Shown: positions 53,093-62,476, numbered from the stretch's first letter. The stretch is DNA of 64,000 bases from Oceanobacter kriegii DSM 6294 (GCF_000422845.1 NZ_KE383931.1:1-64000); one strand, 5' to 3'. Numbers and translations are program-made. Notes: a model not told the origin generated them from the sequence alone.

Positions 53093-54421
53093 TTATTTCT
53101 CCTCAACAGTGTCTGTGGTTGCGGTTTTGGCGCTCTGACCGGCGGCCATCACTTGCTTGTATTTGGCGTAAGCTCCACGCATGCCGGTTTCCGAGCACAC
53201 CGCGCCTTGCGGGTTGCCATCTGCGGAGTCGCGCAGCTTGGTCATGCCGCGGTTAACCAGAATCCAGCCGTCAGTACCGGCCATGGAGCCTTTTTGAACG
53301 CGCTCCCAGGCTTCACCATCGTCTGGCGTACCAAAGCCCATTGGGCCTTGAAAGTGCTCATGCAAACGCATGCGCTTCTGGTTGAAGGCGTTTGGTGCAC
53401 CGGCACCGCCAATGGCAACGTGCTGGATTTCGGTTTCATCCACCGATACCGGACGCAGCACCCGGAAAAACGCCATGGAGCAGGACACGTTCGGGAACAG
53501 GTTGAGGTTGAAGCCAGTGCCGTGGGCTGCACGCACAAGTTTCTTCACTTCGTCTTCCGACTTGCCTTCGTCACGCAGTGCCTGAGCCAGCGAGTTGAAA
53601 CGTTCAGGGATCGGCTGATCCAGATCGGCCTCCAGGTCGGTCAGCTCAGGAATCATCACCATCACACTGTGGCCGTTGCCCAGGTCTTCAACAAAGCCTT
53701 CGCCGTCCAGGAAGTCGAAGATGTCGGCGGTGGCTTCATCCAGCGAGCTCACAAATGACTTGTGAACAATCGGGAAGTGGTAGGCATCGGTGGTGTTTTC
53801 CAGCTGGATTTTCCAGTTGCCCGGAAAGTTAAAACGGTGTTCGCCCAGCACTTGCAGCGGGTAGCCACCGCCCTGCTTCATAAACAGATCAATCCACTTT
53901 TTGGCACCACCAAGGAAGTCGGCCAGTGGCTCAATGTCCTGATTGAAGGTGGCGAAAATCATGCCTTGGTAGGAGTCCCACTTGAGGCTTTCCAGCGGCA
54001 TATCTTTCTTGTCGAAAACACCGTCGTACTCTTCCGGCTTAGGCAGCGCACGCAGCGAGCCATCAAGGCCGTAGCCCCAGCCGTGGTAAGGGCAGGTAAA
54101 GGCTTTGGTTTTGCCTTTGCGGGCTTCACACACGGTGGCACCGCGGTGACGACAACGGTTTTGCAGTACGTGGATGTTCATTTTGCGGTCGCGGCTGATG
54201 ATCACCGGGTGACGACCCACGTAAGAGGTTTTGAAGCTGCCCGCTTCCGGCACTTCGCTTTCGTGACCAACAAACACCCAGGTTTTGTTGAACACCAGAT
54301 CAATTTCTTCTTCAAAGATTTCCGGGTTGGAGTACAGCTCTTTTTTTACCCGGCCGTTTTCTACATCGACCATGTCAGCGGCTTGGGTGCCGATGTTTTT
54401 CAATGCAATCAATTCACTCAT
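53093..54421 (-). CDS. iacC: Rieske dioxygenase large (alpha) subunit, IacC-like
   Basis: 442 residues. The Rieske 2Fe-2S ligands are Cys90, His92, Cys110 and His113 (NRCRHRGATVC...FTCPYHGWGY). The mononuclear iron ligands lie in ENTTDAYHFPIVHKS (Asp212 bridge, His215, His220). It adds O2 to an aromatic ring using electrons from IacF. In IAA breakdown IacC/IacD act on the dioxindole acid to give catechol. It is a dioxygenase of the benzoate/anthranilate-like group by architecture; substrate is inferred from its neighbours. Confidence 0.85.
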   Translation of the reverse strand: MSELIALKNIGTQAADMVDVENGRVKKELYSNPEIFEEEIDLVFNKTWVFVGHESEVPEAGSFKTSYVGRHPVIISRDRKMNIHVLQNRCRHRGATVCEARKGKTKAFTCPYHGWGYGLDGSLRALPKPEEYDGVFDKKDMPLESLKWDSYQGMIFATFNQDIEPLADFLGGAKKWIDLFMKQGGGYPLQVLGEHRFNFPGNWKIQLENTTDAYHFPIVHKSFVSSLDEATADIFDFLDGEGFVEDLGNGHSVMVMIPELTDLEADLDQPIPERFNSLAQALRDEGKSEDEVKKLVRAAHGTGFNLNLFPNVSCSMAFFRVLRPVSVDETEIQHVAIGGAGAPNAFNQKRMRLHEHFQGPMGFGTPDDGEAWERVQKGSMAGTDGWILVNRGMTKLRDSADGNPQGAVCSETGMRGAYAKYKQVMAAGQSAKTATTDTVEEK

Positions 54422-54499
54422 GGCTATCTCTCTTTCAATTTGGTTGGCGTGGCATCTGCACGGCTTTCTGGCTGGCGCTCTAACCTGCGTTCAATACGG

Positions 54500-55024
54500 C
54501 TACTTGCCCGGAACAGGCAGGCTGGCGTCGCTGTTCCAGTGATCAACAGGGCGACTGAACAGGTTTTCAGTCTGGAAATGACACATCCGCCACACCCCGT
54601 TGTCGCATCGGAAGCGCACTGTCAAACGGGCGCTGTTCAGGTGCGATCTGCCGTCACTGAAGGTCGACACCTGCAACATGTTCCAGCTGCCGCTGGCGTC
54701 ATTGCCCTCCACCTGAATCAGCTCAGAGGTCAGGTAATGAACGTTGAGGGCAAAATGGGCAGGCTCGACGCAGTACTTCGCCAGCATGGCGACAATGGCG
54801 TCGCGGCCCTGATGGCCACCGAAGCTATTGGCGTACCGAGCGCCCTTGCCTTCCCAGCAAGCATCCTCGGTGAACAGGTCGCCCAATTCGTCCAGCGGCG
54901 TACAGGCATCGAGTCGGTCGCACAAATCCATGTAACGATTGATGCAACGGCGAATACCTTGTTGACTGGCTTGCTGGTGCTCCAGCTGTTGCAGACGTTG
55001 CTGCAATGCGTGCAAATCCGTCAT
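54500..55024 (-). CDS. iacI: SnoaL-like protein, IacI-like
   Basis: 174 residues. The start MTDLHALQQRLQQLEHQQAS is a short coiled coil, then a SnoaL_4-type cone fold (INRYMDLCDRLDACTPLDELGDLFTEDACWEG, in parts; RFRCDNGVWRMCHFQ near the end). The fold hosts isomerases, small hydroxylases and structural partners of ring dioxygenases. IAA clusters contain an accessory gene, iacI, which I believe has this fold; the symbol is tentative. It lies between iacB and iacC, which differs from the usual order. Confidence 0.65.
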   Translation of the reverse strand: MTDLHALQQRLQQLEHQQASQQGIRRCINRYMDLCDRLDACTPLDELGDLFTEDACWEGKGARYANSFGGHQGRDAIVAMLAKYCVEPAHFALNVHYLTSELIQVEGNDASGSWNMLQVSTFSDGRSHLNSARLTVRFRCDNGVWRMCHFQTENLFSRPVDHWNSDASLPVPGK

Positions 55025-55037
55025 GGCGATCTCTGCC

Positions 55038-55400
55038 TTACGCCCGTTGTACGATCAGTTCACGACCGATACGGGATTCGATCTTGCAGTAGCGCCACAG
55101 CTTGTACGGGGTGTCGCCCACAGCGGTGGTACGGAACAGGTTGCAGCAGGCCACTACAGTGTCGTAATCGGCCACGTCTGCCAGCAAATAGGTGGTCCAT
55201 GGGTAACCGGTGGAAGGGCCAACCATGCTCTGGTCGTCGTCCATATTGCCGATCACTTCAACGCCTTCCATGTCATGAATGGCATTCCACATGCTGCCGA
55301 ACGCGGCCCATACATCGAGCTGCTCTTCACGCGGGGCGTCCATAAAGTTCTGGTTGATGCCCATGCAAAACAGCACGCGCAATGGTTTCTTTTCGCTCAT
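55038..55400 (-). CDS. iacB: small conserved protein, IacB-like
   Basis: 120 residues of an EthD/ferredoxin-like alpha-beta fold (LRVLFCMGINQNFM; STGYPWTTYLLADVADYDTV; a C-terminal YCKIESRIGRELIV). It follows iacA directly, the position of iacB in known IAA clusters. The biochemical role of IacB is not well established, though it seems needed for normal IAA conversion. No catalytic residues can be pointed to. It is in one operon with the genes on both sides (13 and 40 bases apart). Confidence 0.7.
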   Translation of the reverse strand: MSEKKPLRVLFCMGINQNFMDAPREEQLDVWAAFGSMWNAIHDMEGVEVIGNMDDDQSMVGPSTGYPWTTYLLADVADYDTVVACCNLFRTTAVGDTPYKLWRYCKIESRIGRELIVQRA

Positions 55401-55440
55401 TTATCTAACTCCTGTTCGCTTGATTCTGACTGCCTGGCAC

Positions 55441-56583
55441 TTACAAATAGCCGGGCAACGGGTCGTGGCCGAAGAACATGGCACCGGCGTTTTTCAGGGT
55501 GATACGGCCCATAAAGGCGTGCTGGGTCACCATTCGGGAATCACGCAAAATGCGAGACAATGGATGCTTGCTGTAAGCGCCGGTCATGCCGGTTACCTCG
55601 TACGTCATGCGTACCGCTTCGGCGCATTCATGAGCCAGCGTGGTGGTGGCAAGACGAATCAGATTGGTCTGATCCGCTGACGGCTTGCCGCCTTGTTGAA
55701 TGGTTTCCCAGGCTTCCTCTGTCACCTGATAGAAGAAGGCGCGGGAGGCCCGCAATTTGGCCTCGGCCTGGGCAATTTCAATTTGCACGTACTCGCGCTG
55801 GCCAAGGTTCGGGGCACCGGTCACAGACTGGCGTCCGGCCGCTTCGGCCTGCACCACATCAAGGGCTTCACGGGCCAGACCGGCACAGGTAATGGCCAAC
55901 ACCTGAGCAGCAAACGACAGGCTTGGGTAACGGAAGAAGTCCGAATCGAGGTTCGGTTTTCCGCCCCGCACAAAGGTCCACTCTTCCGGCACAAACTGGT
56001 TTTCAACCACCAGGTCGTGGGAGCCGGTGCCAACCATGCCGATCACATCCCAGTTGGGCTTGATAGTGACCTTGTCAGCCGGGAAAACCGCCATGCGGGG
56101 CAGTGGTTCGTTTTCATCCTTGATGCCAACGCCAATCAGCGATGCACCCTTGCAGCCAGAGCCGAATTTCCAGGTGCCACTGACCATAAAGCCGCCGTCT
56201 ACCCGCTCGGCCTTTTGTGGCGGGAAAATACCGCCGGCAAACACCACATCCGGGCCGCCAGACCACACCTTGTCGATGGTTTCCAGTGGCAGTGCTGCCA
56301 AATAGGCCGGGTTCATACCAAAACTGGCAACCCAACCGGATGAACCGTCTGCTGCAGCAATGGCTTCCACCATTTGCAGGAATTCCATTGGCGAACGCTC
56401 GTCGCCGCCCAATGCTTTGGGCACCATGGCGCGATACACACCGATTTCGCGAAAACGCTCAATGATGTCCTGAGCAATGTATTGCTGATCCTCGAACTCC
56501 TGTCGGCGCTCGCGAATATCAGCCAGCAGCGCATCGAATGCGTCGCCTCCCCAAAGGGATTTATCAATTTGATAAGCAGGCAT
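55441..56583 (-). CDS. iacA: flavin-dependent indole-3-acetate monooxygenase, IacA-like
   Basis: 380 residues with the acyl-CoA dehydrogenase fold used by group D two-component flavin monooxygenases (HsaA, DszC, indole oxygenase). Segments YRAMVPKALGGDERSPMEFL, ADGSSGWVASFGMNPAYLA, GTWKFGSGC and TGSHDLVVENQFVP match this group; there is no catalytic Glu of true dehydrogenases that I can place. It should hydroxylate the indole ring of IAA at C2 using reduced flavin from IacG. First gene of the minus-strand iac operon, AGGAG ten bases before the ATG. The 700-base region upstream is shared with the Liv-type transporter. Confidence 0.8.
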   Translation of the reverse strand: MPAYQIDKSLWGGDAFDALLADIRERRQEFEDQQYIAQDIIERFREIGVYRAMVPKALGGDERSPMEFLQMVEAIAAADGSSGWVASFGMNPAYLAALPLETIDKVWSGGPDVVFAGGIFPPQKAERVDGGFMVSGTWKFGSGCKGASLIGVGIKDENEPLPRMAVFPADKVTIKPNWDVIGMVGTGSHDLVVENQFVPEEWTFVRGGKPNLDSDFFRYPSLSFAAQVLAITCAGLAREALDVVQAEAAGRQSVTGAPNLGQREYVQIEIAQAEAKLRASRAFFYQVTEEAWETIQQGGKPSADQTNLIRLATTTLAHECAEAVRMTYEVTGMTGAYSKHPLSRILRDSRMVTQHAFMGRITLKNAGAMFFGHDPLPGYL

Positions 56584-57285
56584 ATCGCTCTGTTCTCCTG
56601 TGTCCTGTGCTCGAAGCGGTCTGATAGAACCCGCTTTCTTCTGTGCTCATTCTAAGAGCCAGGGAGCACATAAAATTTCGGATATCGCCCCCCGATGCGT
56701 TTTATAAAATCATTTTTTTAACTTTACTTGTCAATTAATTTTTCAATATTTTTTACGCACAAAAAAGAAGCCAGCAAATTCAAATCGCACCAATAAAAAG
56801 CACTTTTAAAATCTCAAAATCCTATCCGCAAAACCCACCAAAAACCCATAAACCATTGTTTTTATTGGATTTAATTACAACAAGACAGAATCAAACGGCA
56901 TTTAATAATCAATTTGTAAAACCCAAGCAGAACCCAAGCCAACCAATGACAAAGCTAACAATCACTAAAAATACAATCTTATTTTTTGTACTTTTAACCA
57001 TCTAAAAACAGCAAAAACAACCGGTAAGCCTTCAAATCAAAATACGTGAAACTTCCAGTATTTATCAGGCCTGAAGCTATACCCGGGGAAAACCCGGAAA
57101 AGACCGTGTGGAAAGTAATTGGCCAATTTCCGGCAATTGCACAGCGACGACGCACAGGCCGACATGGCACGCCCCCTGCAAAACAGCCTGAGCGTTTTTT
57201 GAAAAACCCTGACACAAGAATCAGGAACACCAACGAAGAGCTTTGAGGTACCGGTGCTCGCCACTGGTCATTACAGGAGATACTC
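56584..57285. other. large AT-rich divergent promoter region (iac / ABC transporter)
   Basis: 702 bases, far more AT-rich than its surroundings (especially 56680-57000), without a convincing gene. It must contain the promoters of iacA and of the binding-protein gene. I could not identify an operator repeat with confidence. A Ter-like 12-mer on the minus strand is annotated separately. The AT-rich block could also be an H-NS-type silencing target. Confidence 0.5.
56870..56886 (-). promoter_or_regulatory. Ter-like sequence (possible Tus-binding site)
   Basis: On the minus strand it reads GTCTTGTTGTAATTAAA. Its last 12 bases, GTTGTAATTAAA, match the enterobacterial Ter core GTTGTAAYTAAA exactly; three of the four specified upstream bases (A, G, A) differ. 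A Tus homologue is encoded at 32867. The local sequence is AT-rich, which raises the chance of coincidence. Confidence 0.35.
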
Positions 57286-58443
57286 ATGCCATCACGGAAA
57301 ACCCTTTCTGCCCTGATCGCCGCAGCCACCCTGGCTTCCTCAATGGTTGCCCCGGTTGCCATGGCCGACATCAAGGTCGGCGTTGTGACATCCAGCACTG
57401 GCCCGATCGCGCTGGTCGGCATTCCACAGAAGAACACCGTTGCGCTGCTGCCAGATCATGCAGGCGGTGAAAAGATCACCTACATCCCACTGGACGACGC
57501 CAGCGACCCAACCGCTACCGTCAAGGCCTTCAAAAAGCTGATTGATGATGAAAAAGTGGACGCCATCATTGGCCCAAGCGGCTCTGGCAACGCCATGGGC
57601 GTGATCCAGTTTGCCGCCGAATCCGGCACACCAATGCTGGCCCCGGTGGGAACGGCCGCGGTGGTACTGCCAATGACGGAAGAAAAGAAGTGGGTGTTCA
57701 AAACCACCCAGAACGACGACCTGATTGCCGCCGCACTGGTTGACCACATGAAGAAATCCGGTGTCAAAACCATCGGCATGATGGGCACCGCCGACCCATA
57801 CGGCGAGAACTGGTCCCGCGTAATGAAAGGCCTGACCGAAAAAGCCGGCATCAAGATTGTTGCCGACGAACACTTCCAGCGTCAGGACACCTCTCTCACT
57901 GGCCAGAGCCTGAAAATCCTGATGTCCAACCCGGACGCCGTACTGATTGCGGCACCAGGATCGTCCTCGGTCATGCCACAAACCACCCTCAAGGATCAGG
58001 GCTACAGCGGTCAGATTTACCAGACTCACGGAGCCGCACTGGACCCATTCCTGCGCCTCGGTGGCAAAGCGGTTGAAGGCACCATTTTGGCCGCCAGCCT
58101 GATGCTGGTACTGGACGAAGTGCCTGAAAGCAAGTCGAAGGAAATCGCGGAAGACTACGTTGACCGCTACACCCGCATTTACGGCAATGCACCAGCCACC
58201 TTCGGCGGTAACGTTTACGACGCCGGCCTGTTGCTGCAAAACGCCATCCCGGCCGCCCTCGAACAGGGCAAACCAGGCACCGCCGAATTCCGTGCTGCAC
58301 TGCGTACCGCACTGGAAAACACCACCGAAATGGCGGCCACCCAGGGCGTTTATAACCTCACCCCGGAAGATCACAGCGGCTTCGACGAACGTGGTCGTGA
58401 ACTGATCACCGTGAAAGACGGTGGCTGGGCGCTGATGGACTAA
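57286..58443 (+). CDS. Liv-type ABC transporter substrate-binding protein
   Basis: 385 residues. The signal peptide ends VAMAD, then the Peripla_BP_6 fold with VGVVTSSTGPIALVGI, SDPTATVKAFKKLIDDEKVDAIIGPSG (in parts) and APVGTAAVVLP. Members of this group next to aromatic catabolic genes often bind aromatic acids (benzoate derivatives, for example) rather than branched-chain amino acids. Divergent from iacA, so an IAA or related acid ligand is plausible. GGAGATACTC precedes the ATG. It is the first gene of a complete transporter set. Confidence 0.85.
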   Translation: MPSRKTLSALIAAATLASSMVAPVAMADIKVGVVTSSTGPIALVGIPQKNTVALLPDHAGGEKITYIPLDDASDPTATVKAFKKLIDDEKVDAIIGPSGSGNAMGVIQFAAESGTPMLAPVGTAAVVLPMTEEKKWVFKTTQNDDLIAAALVDHMKKSGVKTIGMMGTADPYGENWSRVMKGLTEKAGIKIVADEHFQRQDTSLTGQSLKILMSNPDAVLIAAPGSSSVMPQTTLKDQGYSGQIYQTHGAALDPFLRLGGKAVEGTILAASLMLVLDEVPESKSKEIAEDYVDRYTRIYGNAPATFGGNVYDAGLLLQNAIPAALEQGKPGTAEFRAALRTALENTTEMAATQGVYNLTPEDHSGFDERGRELITVKDGGWALMD

Positions 58444-58595
58444 ATCAGACCAAGCCACACCTGCAGAGCACGATCTGCGCCCACCAGCCCAACTCCCCGC
58501 TGGCGAGGCGCAGACACAATACGACAACAATTACCGGAGTCAGACGGTGCCCAAGCACCGCCGTGCAGTCCCGGTAACGCAAGGACTCAGACGCA

Positions 58596-59630
58596 ATGAA
58601 TTTTCAGATTGCCCTTATTCTGGGGCAGGACGGCATCACCAACGGGGCCATTTACGCCCTGCTGGCACTGTCGATTTTGCTGGTGTTTACCGTCACCCGC
58701 ATCCTGCTGATCCCGCTGGGTGAATTCGTCACCTTTGGTGCCCTGACCATGGCCGCCATTCAAATGGGCAAAGCGCCCGCACTGGAATGGCTGCTACTGG
58801 CCCTGACCCTGATCGACTGCGGCATGGACCTGTACCAATACCGCCACAAACTGGACGGCCGTAAGTTCCAGACCATTGGCCTCAAACTCGGCTATGTGAT
58901 CGCCATGATCGCACTGATTCAAACCCTGCCGCTGGCCGAACTGCCAATGGTATTCCAGGCCCTGCTGACACTGGCGCTGATGGTTCCACTGGGCCCATTA
59001 ATGTACCGCCTGTTCTTCCAACCACTGGCAGACGCCCCGGCGCTGGTACTGCTGATTGTATCGATCGCCGTGCACGTTGCCATGGTCGGTGTTGGCCTGC
59101 TGCTGTTTGGGCCTGAAGGCGCACGCACAGAGCCATTCACTGATACCGTATTCCGCGTTGGCCCTATGATGCTGAAGAGCCAGACCCTGTGGGTGATCAT
59201 GGTGTCTGTGATTCTGATCGTGACCCTGTTCCTGCTGTTTGAACGCACGTTATATGGCAAGGCACTGCGCGCTACTGCCGTAAACCGTACCGGCGCACGC
59301 TTGCTGGGCATTTCGCCAGTATTTGCAGGCAAGGCAACGTTTGCTCTGGCGGCCTTCATTGGCACCCTGTCCGGCATCCTGATTGCCCCAATCACCACCT
59401 TGTACTTCGACTCCGGCTTCATCATCAGCCTCAAGGGCTTTGTTGGCGCCATCATCGGCGGCCTGATCTCCTACCCGCTGGCAGCCGTTGGCGCTGTTGC
59501 CGTAGGCCTGATCGAAGCCTTCTCGATGTTCTGGGCTTCGACCTACAAGGAAATCATCGTCTTCACCCTGATCATTCCGTTCCTGATCTGGCGTTCGATG
59601 ACCAGCCACCACGTAGAGGATGACGAGTGA
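58596..59630 (+). CDS. Liv-type ABC transporter permease, LivH family
   Basis: 344 residues and about nine membrane helices. The start ([37 protein letters not shown] in parts) and the cytoplasmic coupling loop [22 protein letters not shown] are the LivH signatures. An extra cytoplasmic stretch ([15 protein letters not shown], about 73-88) lengthens it beyond the usual 290-300. It forms half of the membrane channel. The stop overlaps the next gene by one base (TGATG). Confidence 0.85.
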   Translation: MNFQIALILGQDGITNGAIYALLALSILLVFTVTRILLIPLGEFVTFGALTMAAIQMGKAPALEWLLLALTLIDCGMDLYQYRHKLDGRKFQTIGLKLGYVIAMIALIQTLPLAELPMVFQALLTLALMVPLGPLMYRLFFQPLADAPALVLLIVSIAVHVAMVGVGLLLFGPEGARTEPFTDTVFRVGPMMLKSQTLWVIMVSVILIVTLFLLFERTLYGKALRATAVNRTGARLLGISPVFAGKATFALAAFIGTLSGILIAPITTLYFDSGFIISLKGFVGAIIGGLISYPLAAVGAVAVGLIEAFSMFWASTYKEIIVFTLIIPFLIWRSMTSHHVEDDE

Positions 59631-61477
59631 TGAATACTGCAACTCTGAAATCAAGCGCAACCAAATCCAACAACCTACTGAAGCCGACCAACCTGATGTT
59701 GGCTGGCCTGGTGGTGGTACTGATCGCCCCGATGGTCGCTCCTACCTATACCGTCACACTGCTGAACTACATCGGCCTGTATGCGCTGGTGGTTCTGGGC
59801 CTGGTACTGCTGACCGGCGTTGGCGGCATGACCAGCTTCGGCCAGGCCGCGTTTGTCGGCCTCGGCGCTTACAGCACCGCTTATTTGACTACTACCCAGC
59901 AACTGCCTGAATGGCTGGCATTCACCGCGGGTTCGCCATGGGCCGGACTGGCCATGGGCCTGCTGCTGACGGCGGCCGTAGCACTGTTCCTGGGCGCTGT
60001 TACCCTGAAGCTGTCTGGTCACTATCTGCCACTGGGCACCATTGCCTGGGGTATTTCGCTCTACTACCTGTTCGGCACCATGTCTTCCATGGGTGGCCAC
60101 ACCGGTGTTAGCGGCCTGCCATCGCTGTCGATCTTTGGCATCGAGCTGGATAAGGGCGAGAAGATTTATTACCTCATATGGGCCGTACTCGCCGTCGCCA
60201 TTTTGATTACCCGCAACCTGCTCAACAGCCGCGAAGGCCGCGCCATTCGCGCCCTCAAGGGTGGCCAGCTGATGGCAGAATCCATGGGTGTTAACACCTT
60301 CCGTTCGAAAATGGTGATCTTCCTGATCTCTGCCATCTTCGCTGCCATCTCTGGCTGGTTGTACGCCCACACCCAACGCTTTGTTAACCCAACGCCGTTT
60401 GGCCTGCACATGGGCATCGACTACCTGTTTATGGCATTGATCGGCGGGGTTGGCAGTGTTTGGGGCGCCCTGCTGGGTGCTGGCGTGCTGACCATGCTGA
60501 AACAGTGGCTGCAAGACCTGCTGCCAATGATTCTGGGTAGCGATGGCCAGTACGAAACCATCGTCTTTGGCCTGCTGATTGTAGTCATGATGCAGCGCTG
60601 GCCAGGCGGTCTGATGGGCCTGCTGGCGAAACTGGTACCGGCCAAATACCGCGACCACTCGGATCTGACGCTTAACGATGACGCCGCTGAACTGCCTCGC
60701 CGGGAGCTGCCCAAAGCGGGTGACCTGGTGCTGGAAGCCTGCGACGTTACCCGTAAATTCGGTGGACTTGTGGCCAACAACCAAATGAACCTGCAACTGC
60801 ACGCTGGTGAAATTCTGGCCCTGATTGGCCCCAACGGCGCTGGCAAATCCACCATGTTCAACCAGCTGTCTTCCGTTGATACCCCAACCGAAGGTGAAGT
60901 GAAGTTCATGGGCCAGAGCCTGAAAGGCAAAAGCTCTCGTGAAGTCGCCCAAATGGGCATGAGCCGCACCTTCCAGCACGTAAAACTGCTGCCAACCATG
61001 ACGGTACTGGAGAACGTCGCCCTCGGTGCCCACATGCGTGGCTCCAAAGGCGTTGTCCCTGCTGCCCTACACCTGGAGCGCGAAGAAGAGCAGCGCCTGC
61101 TGAAAGAAGCCAAACACCAGCTTGAACGTGTTGGCCTGGGCGACTTCCTCTACGAAGAAGCCGGCTCCCTAGCACTGGGCCAGCAGCGTATTCTGGAAAT
61201 TGCTCGCGCCCTCTGCGCCGACCCTTGCGTATTACTGCTCGACGAACCCGCCGCTGGCCTGCGCTTTAAAGAGAAGAAAGCCCTTGCCGACCTGCTGACC
61301 AAATTGCGCGGCGAAGGCATGGCCATCCTGCTGGTTGAGCACGACATGGACTTCGTTATGGGACTGGTCGATCGCATCGTGGTGATGGAATTCGGCACCA
61401 AAATCGCCGAAGGCCTGCCGGAAGAAATCCAGACCAACCCTGCTGTATTGGAAGCCTATCTGGGAGGTGCCGAATGA
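59630..61477 (+). CDS. Liv-type ABC transporter permease-ATPase fusion (LivM-LivG)
   Basis: 615 residues. The N-terminal LivM permease (about 20-330; LLTGVGGMTSFGQAAFVGLGAYS in parts, then EGRAIRALKGGQLMAESMGV) is fused to a LivG ATPase. Walker A is GPNGAGKS, the signature is LALGQQRILEIARAL (Q-loop family LALGQQ in place of LSGGQ, a common LivG variant), and Walker B is VLLLDEPAAGL. Such fusions are frequent in proteobacterial aromatic-acid transport systems. The ATG at 59630 overlaps the LivH stop; a GTG one codon earlier is an alternative. The stop overlaps the next gene (ATGA). Confidence 0.85.
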   Translation: MNTATLKSSATKSNNLLKPTNLMLAGLVVVLIAPMVAPTYTVTLLNYIGLYALVVLGLVLLTGVGGMTSFGQAAFVGLGAYSTAYLTTTQQLPEWLAFTAGSPWAGLAMGLLLTAAVALFLGAVTLKLSGHYLPLGTIAWGISLYYLFGTMSSMGGHTGVSGLPSLSIFGIELDKGEKIYYLIWAVLAVAILITRNLLNSREGRAIRALKGGQLMAESMGVNTFRSKMVIFLISAIFAAISGWLYAHTQRFVNPTPFGLHMGIDYLFMALIGGVGSVWGALLGAGVLTMLKQWLQDLLPMILGSDGQYETIVFGLLIVVMMQRWPGGLMGLLAKLVPAKYRDHSDLTLNDDAAELPRRELPKAGDLVLEACDVTRKFGGLVANNQMNLQLHAGEILALIGPNGAGKSTMFNQLSSVDTPTEGEVKFMGQSLKGKSSREVAQMGMSRTFQHVKLLPTMTVLENVALGAHMRGSKGVVPAALHLEREEEQRLLKEAKHQLERVGLGDFLYEEAGSLALGQQRILEIARALCADPCVLLLDEPAAGLRFKEKKALADLLTKLRGEGMAILLVEHDMDFVMGLVDRIVVMEFGTKIAEGLPEEIQTNPAVLEAYLGGAE

Positions 61478-62244
61478 GCGTACAAGCCCTTAACACCAAC
61501 AAGCCACTGCTTGCCGTCAAAGACCTGCGGGTTTCCTACGGCAAGGTAGAAGCCGTTTCCGGCATCGACCTGACGCTGAAAGAAGGCCAGCTGGTGACTG
61601 TGATCGGCCCTAACGGCGCCGGTAAGACCACCCTGCTGTCGGCCATCATGGGCCTACTGCCTTCCAAAGGCGACGTCCACTTCGATGGCGAAGACTACGT
61701 CAGCCCGGAAATCGAAACCCTGGTGGGCCGAGGCTTGGGTCTGGTGCCCGAAAAGCGCGAGCTGTTCTCCACCATGACGGTGGAAGACAACCTGCTGCTG
61801 GGTGCTTTCCAGCGCTACCGCAAAGGCGACGACACCTTTGAAAACACGCTGGCAGAGGTATACAGCCTGTTTCCGCGCTTGCACGAACGTCGCCACCAGC
61901 AAGCAGGTACCCTGTCTGGCGGCGAGCGTCAGATGCTGGCCATTGGCCGCGCCATGATGGGCAAGCCACGCTTGCTGATGCTGGACGAACCGTCACTGGG
62001 TCTGGCACCACTGATCACCCGTGAGATTTTCCGCATCTTTGCCGACCTGCGTCGTCAGGGTGTATCCATCTTGCTGGTGGAACAGAACGCCCGTGCCGCC
62101 TTAAAAGTGGCGGATTACGCCTACGTTCTGGAAGGTGGCCAAATTGCCATGCAAGGCCCCGCTGCCGAACTGGCTAACGACCCACGGGTGATCGAAGCCT
62201 ATTTGGGTCTGGCCAGTAAGCATCAGGAGCTTCTGTCGAGTTAA
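61474..62244 (+). CDS. Liv-type ABC transporter ATPase, LivF family
   Basis: 256 residues. Walker A is GPNGAGKTTLLSAIMG, the ABC signature is LSGGERQMLAIGRAM, Walker B is LLMLDEPSLGLAPL, and the H-loop region ILLVEQNARAALKVADYAYVLEGG follows. It pairs with the fused LivG domain to power import. It starts at an ATGA overlap with the fusion gene. Last gene of the transporter operon, followed by a strong hairpin at 62316. Confidence 0.9.
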   Translation: MSVQALNTNKPLLAVKDLRVSYGKVEAVSGIDLTLKEGQLVTVIGPNGAGKTTLLSAIMGLLPSKGDVHFDGEDYVSPEIETLVGRGLGLVPEKRELFSTMTVEDNLLLGAFQRYRKGDDTFENTLAEVYSLFPRLHERRHQQAGTLSGGERQMLAIGRAMMGKPRLLMLDEPSLGLAPLITREIFRIFADLRRQGVSILLVEQNARAALKVADYAYVLEGGQIAMQGPAAELANDPRVIEAYLGLASKHQELLSS

Positions 62245-62315
62245 CGAGCCCGGGGCTGACATAGACGCCAACCCCGCCTATCGACCTATGGCTCTCTGAC
62301 CCTATAGACCTATGA

Positions 62316-62344
62316 CGCGCGATCACTTTCCATGTGATCGCGCG
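62316..62344 (+). other. perfect 11-bp hairpin after the ABC transporter operon
   Basis: CGCGCGATCAC-TTTCCAT-GTGATCGCGCG, 72 bases after the LivF stop. No T-run follows, so it may stabilise the mRNA end, pause transcription or bind a regulator of the next gene at 62477. Confidence 0.55.
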
Positions 62345-62476
62345 CAAATCTAACGACCGGTAGTCTATCGCTTAAACAGACAACACGAACGACCCGCACG
62401 CTTAACTTGCGTGCCTGGAAATCAAGAAAAAATAGCAAGACCCAAACTGCAAGACCGAAGGAAAGGAAAACACCAC

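Noticed and set aside
57037-57264. Small genes in the iac/ABC intergenic region
   Set aside because: Short frames without ribosome sites, overlapping each other on both strands; no homology recognised.
57340-58530. 396-residue frame antisense to the ABC binding protein
   Set aside because: Complementary shadow of a strongly supported gene; no recognisable domain.
59675-61033. 452-residue frame antisense to the LivM-LivG fusion
   Set aside because: The plus-strand protein has Walker and permease motifs; the antisense product has none and is Gln/His/Gly rich.
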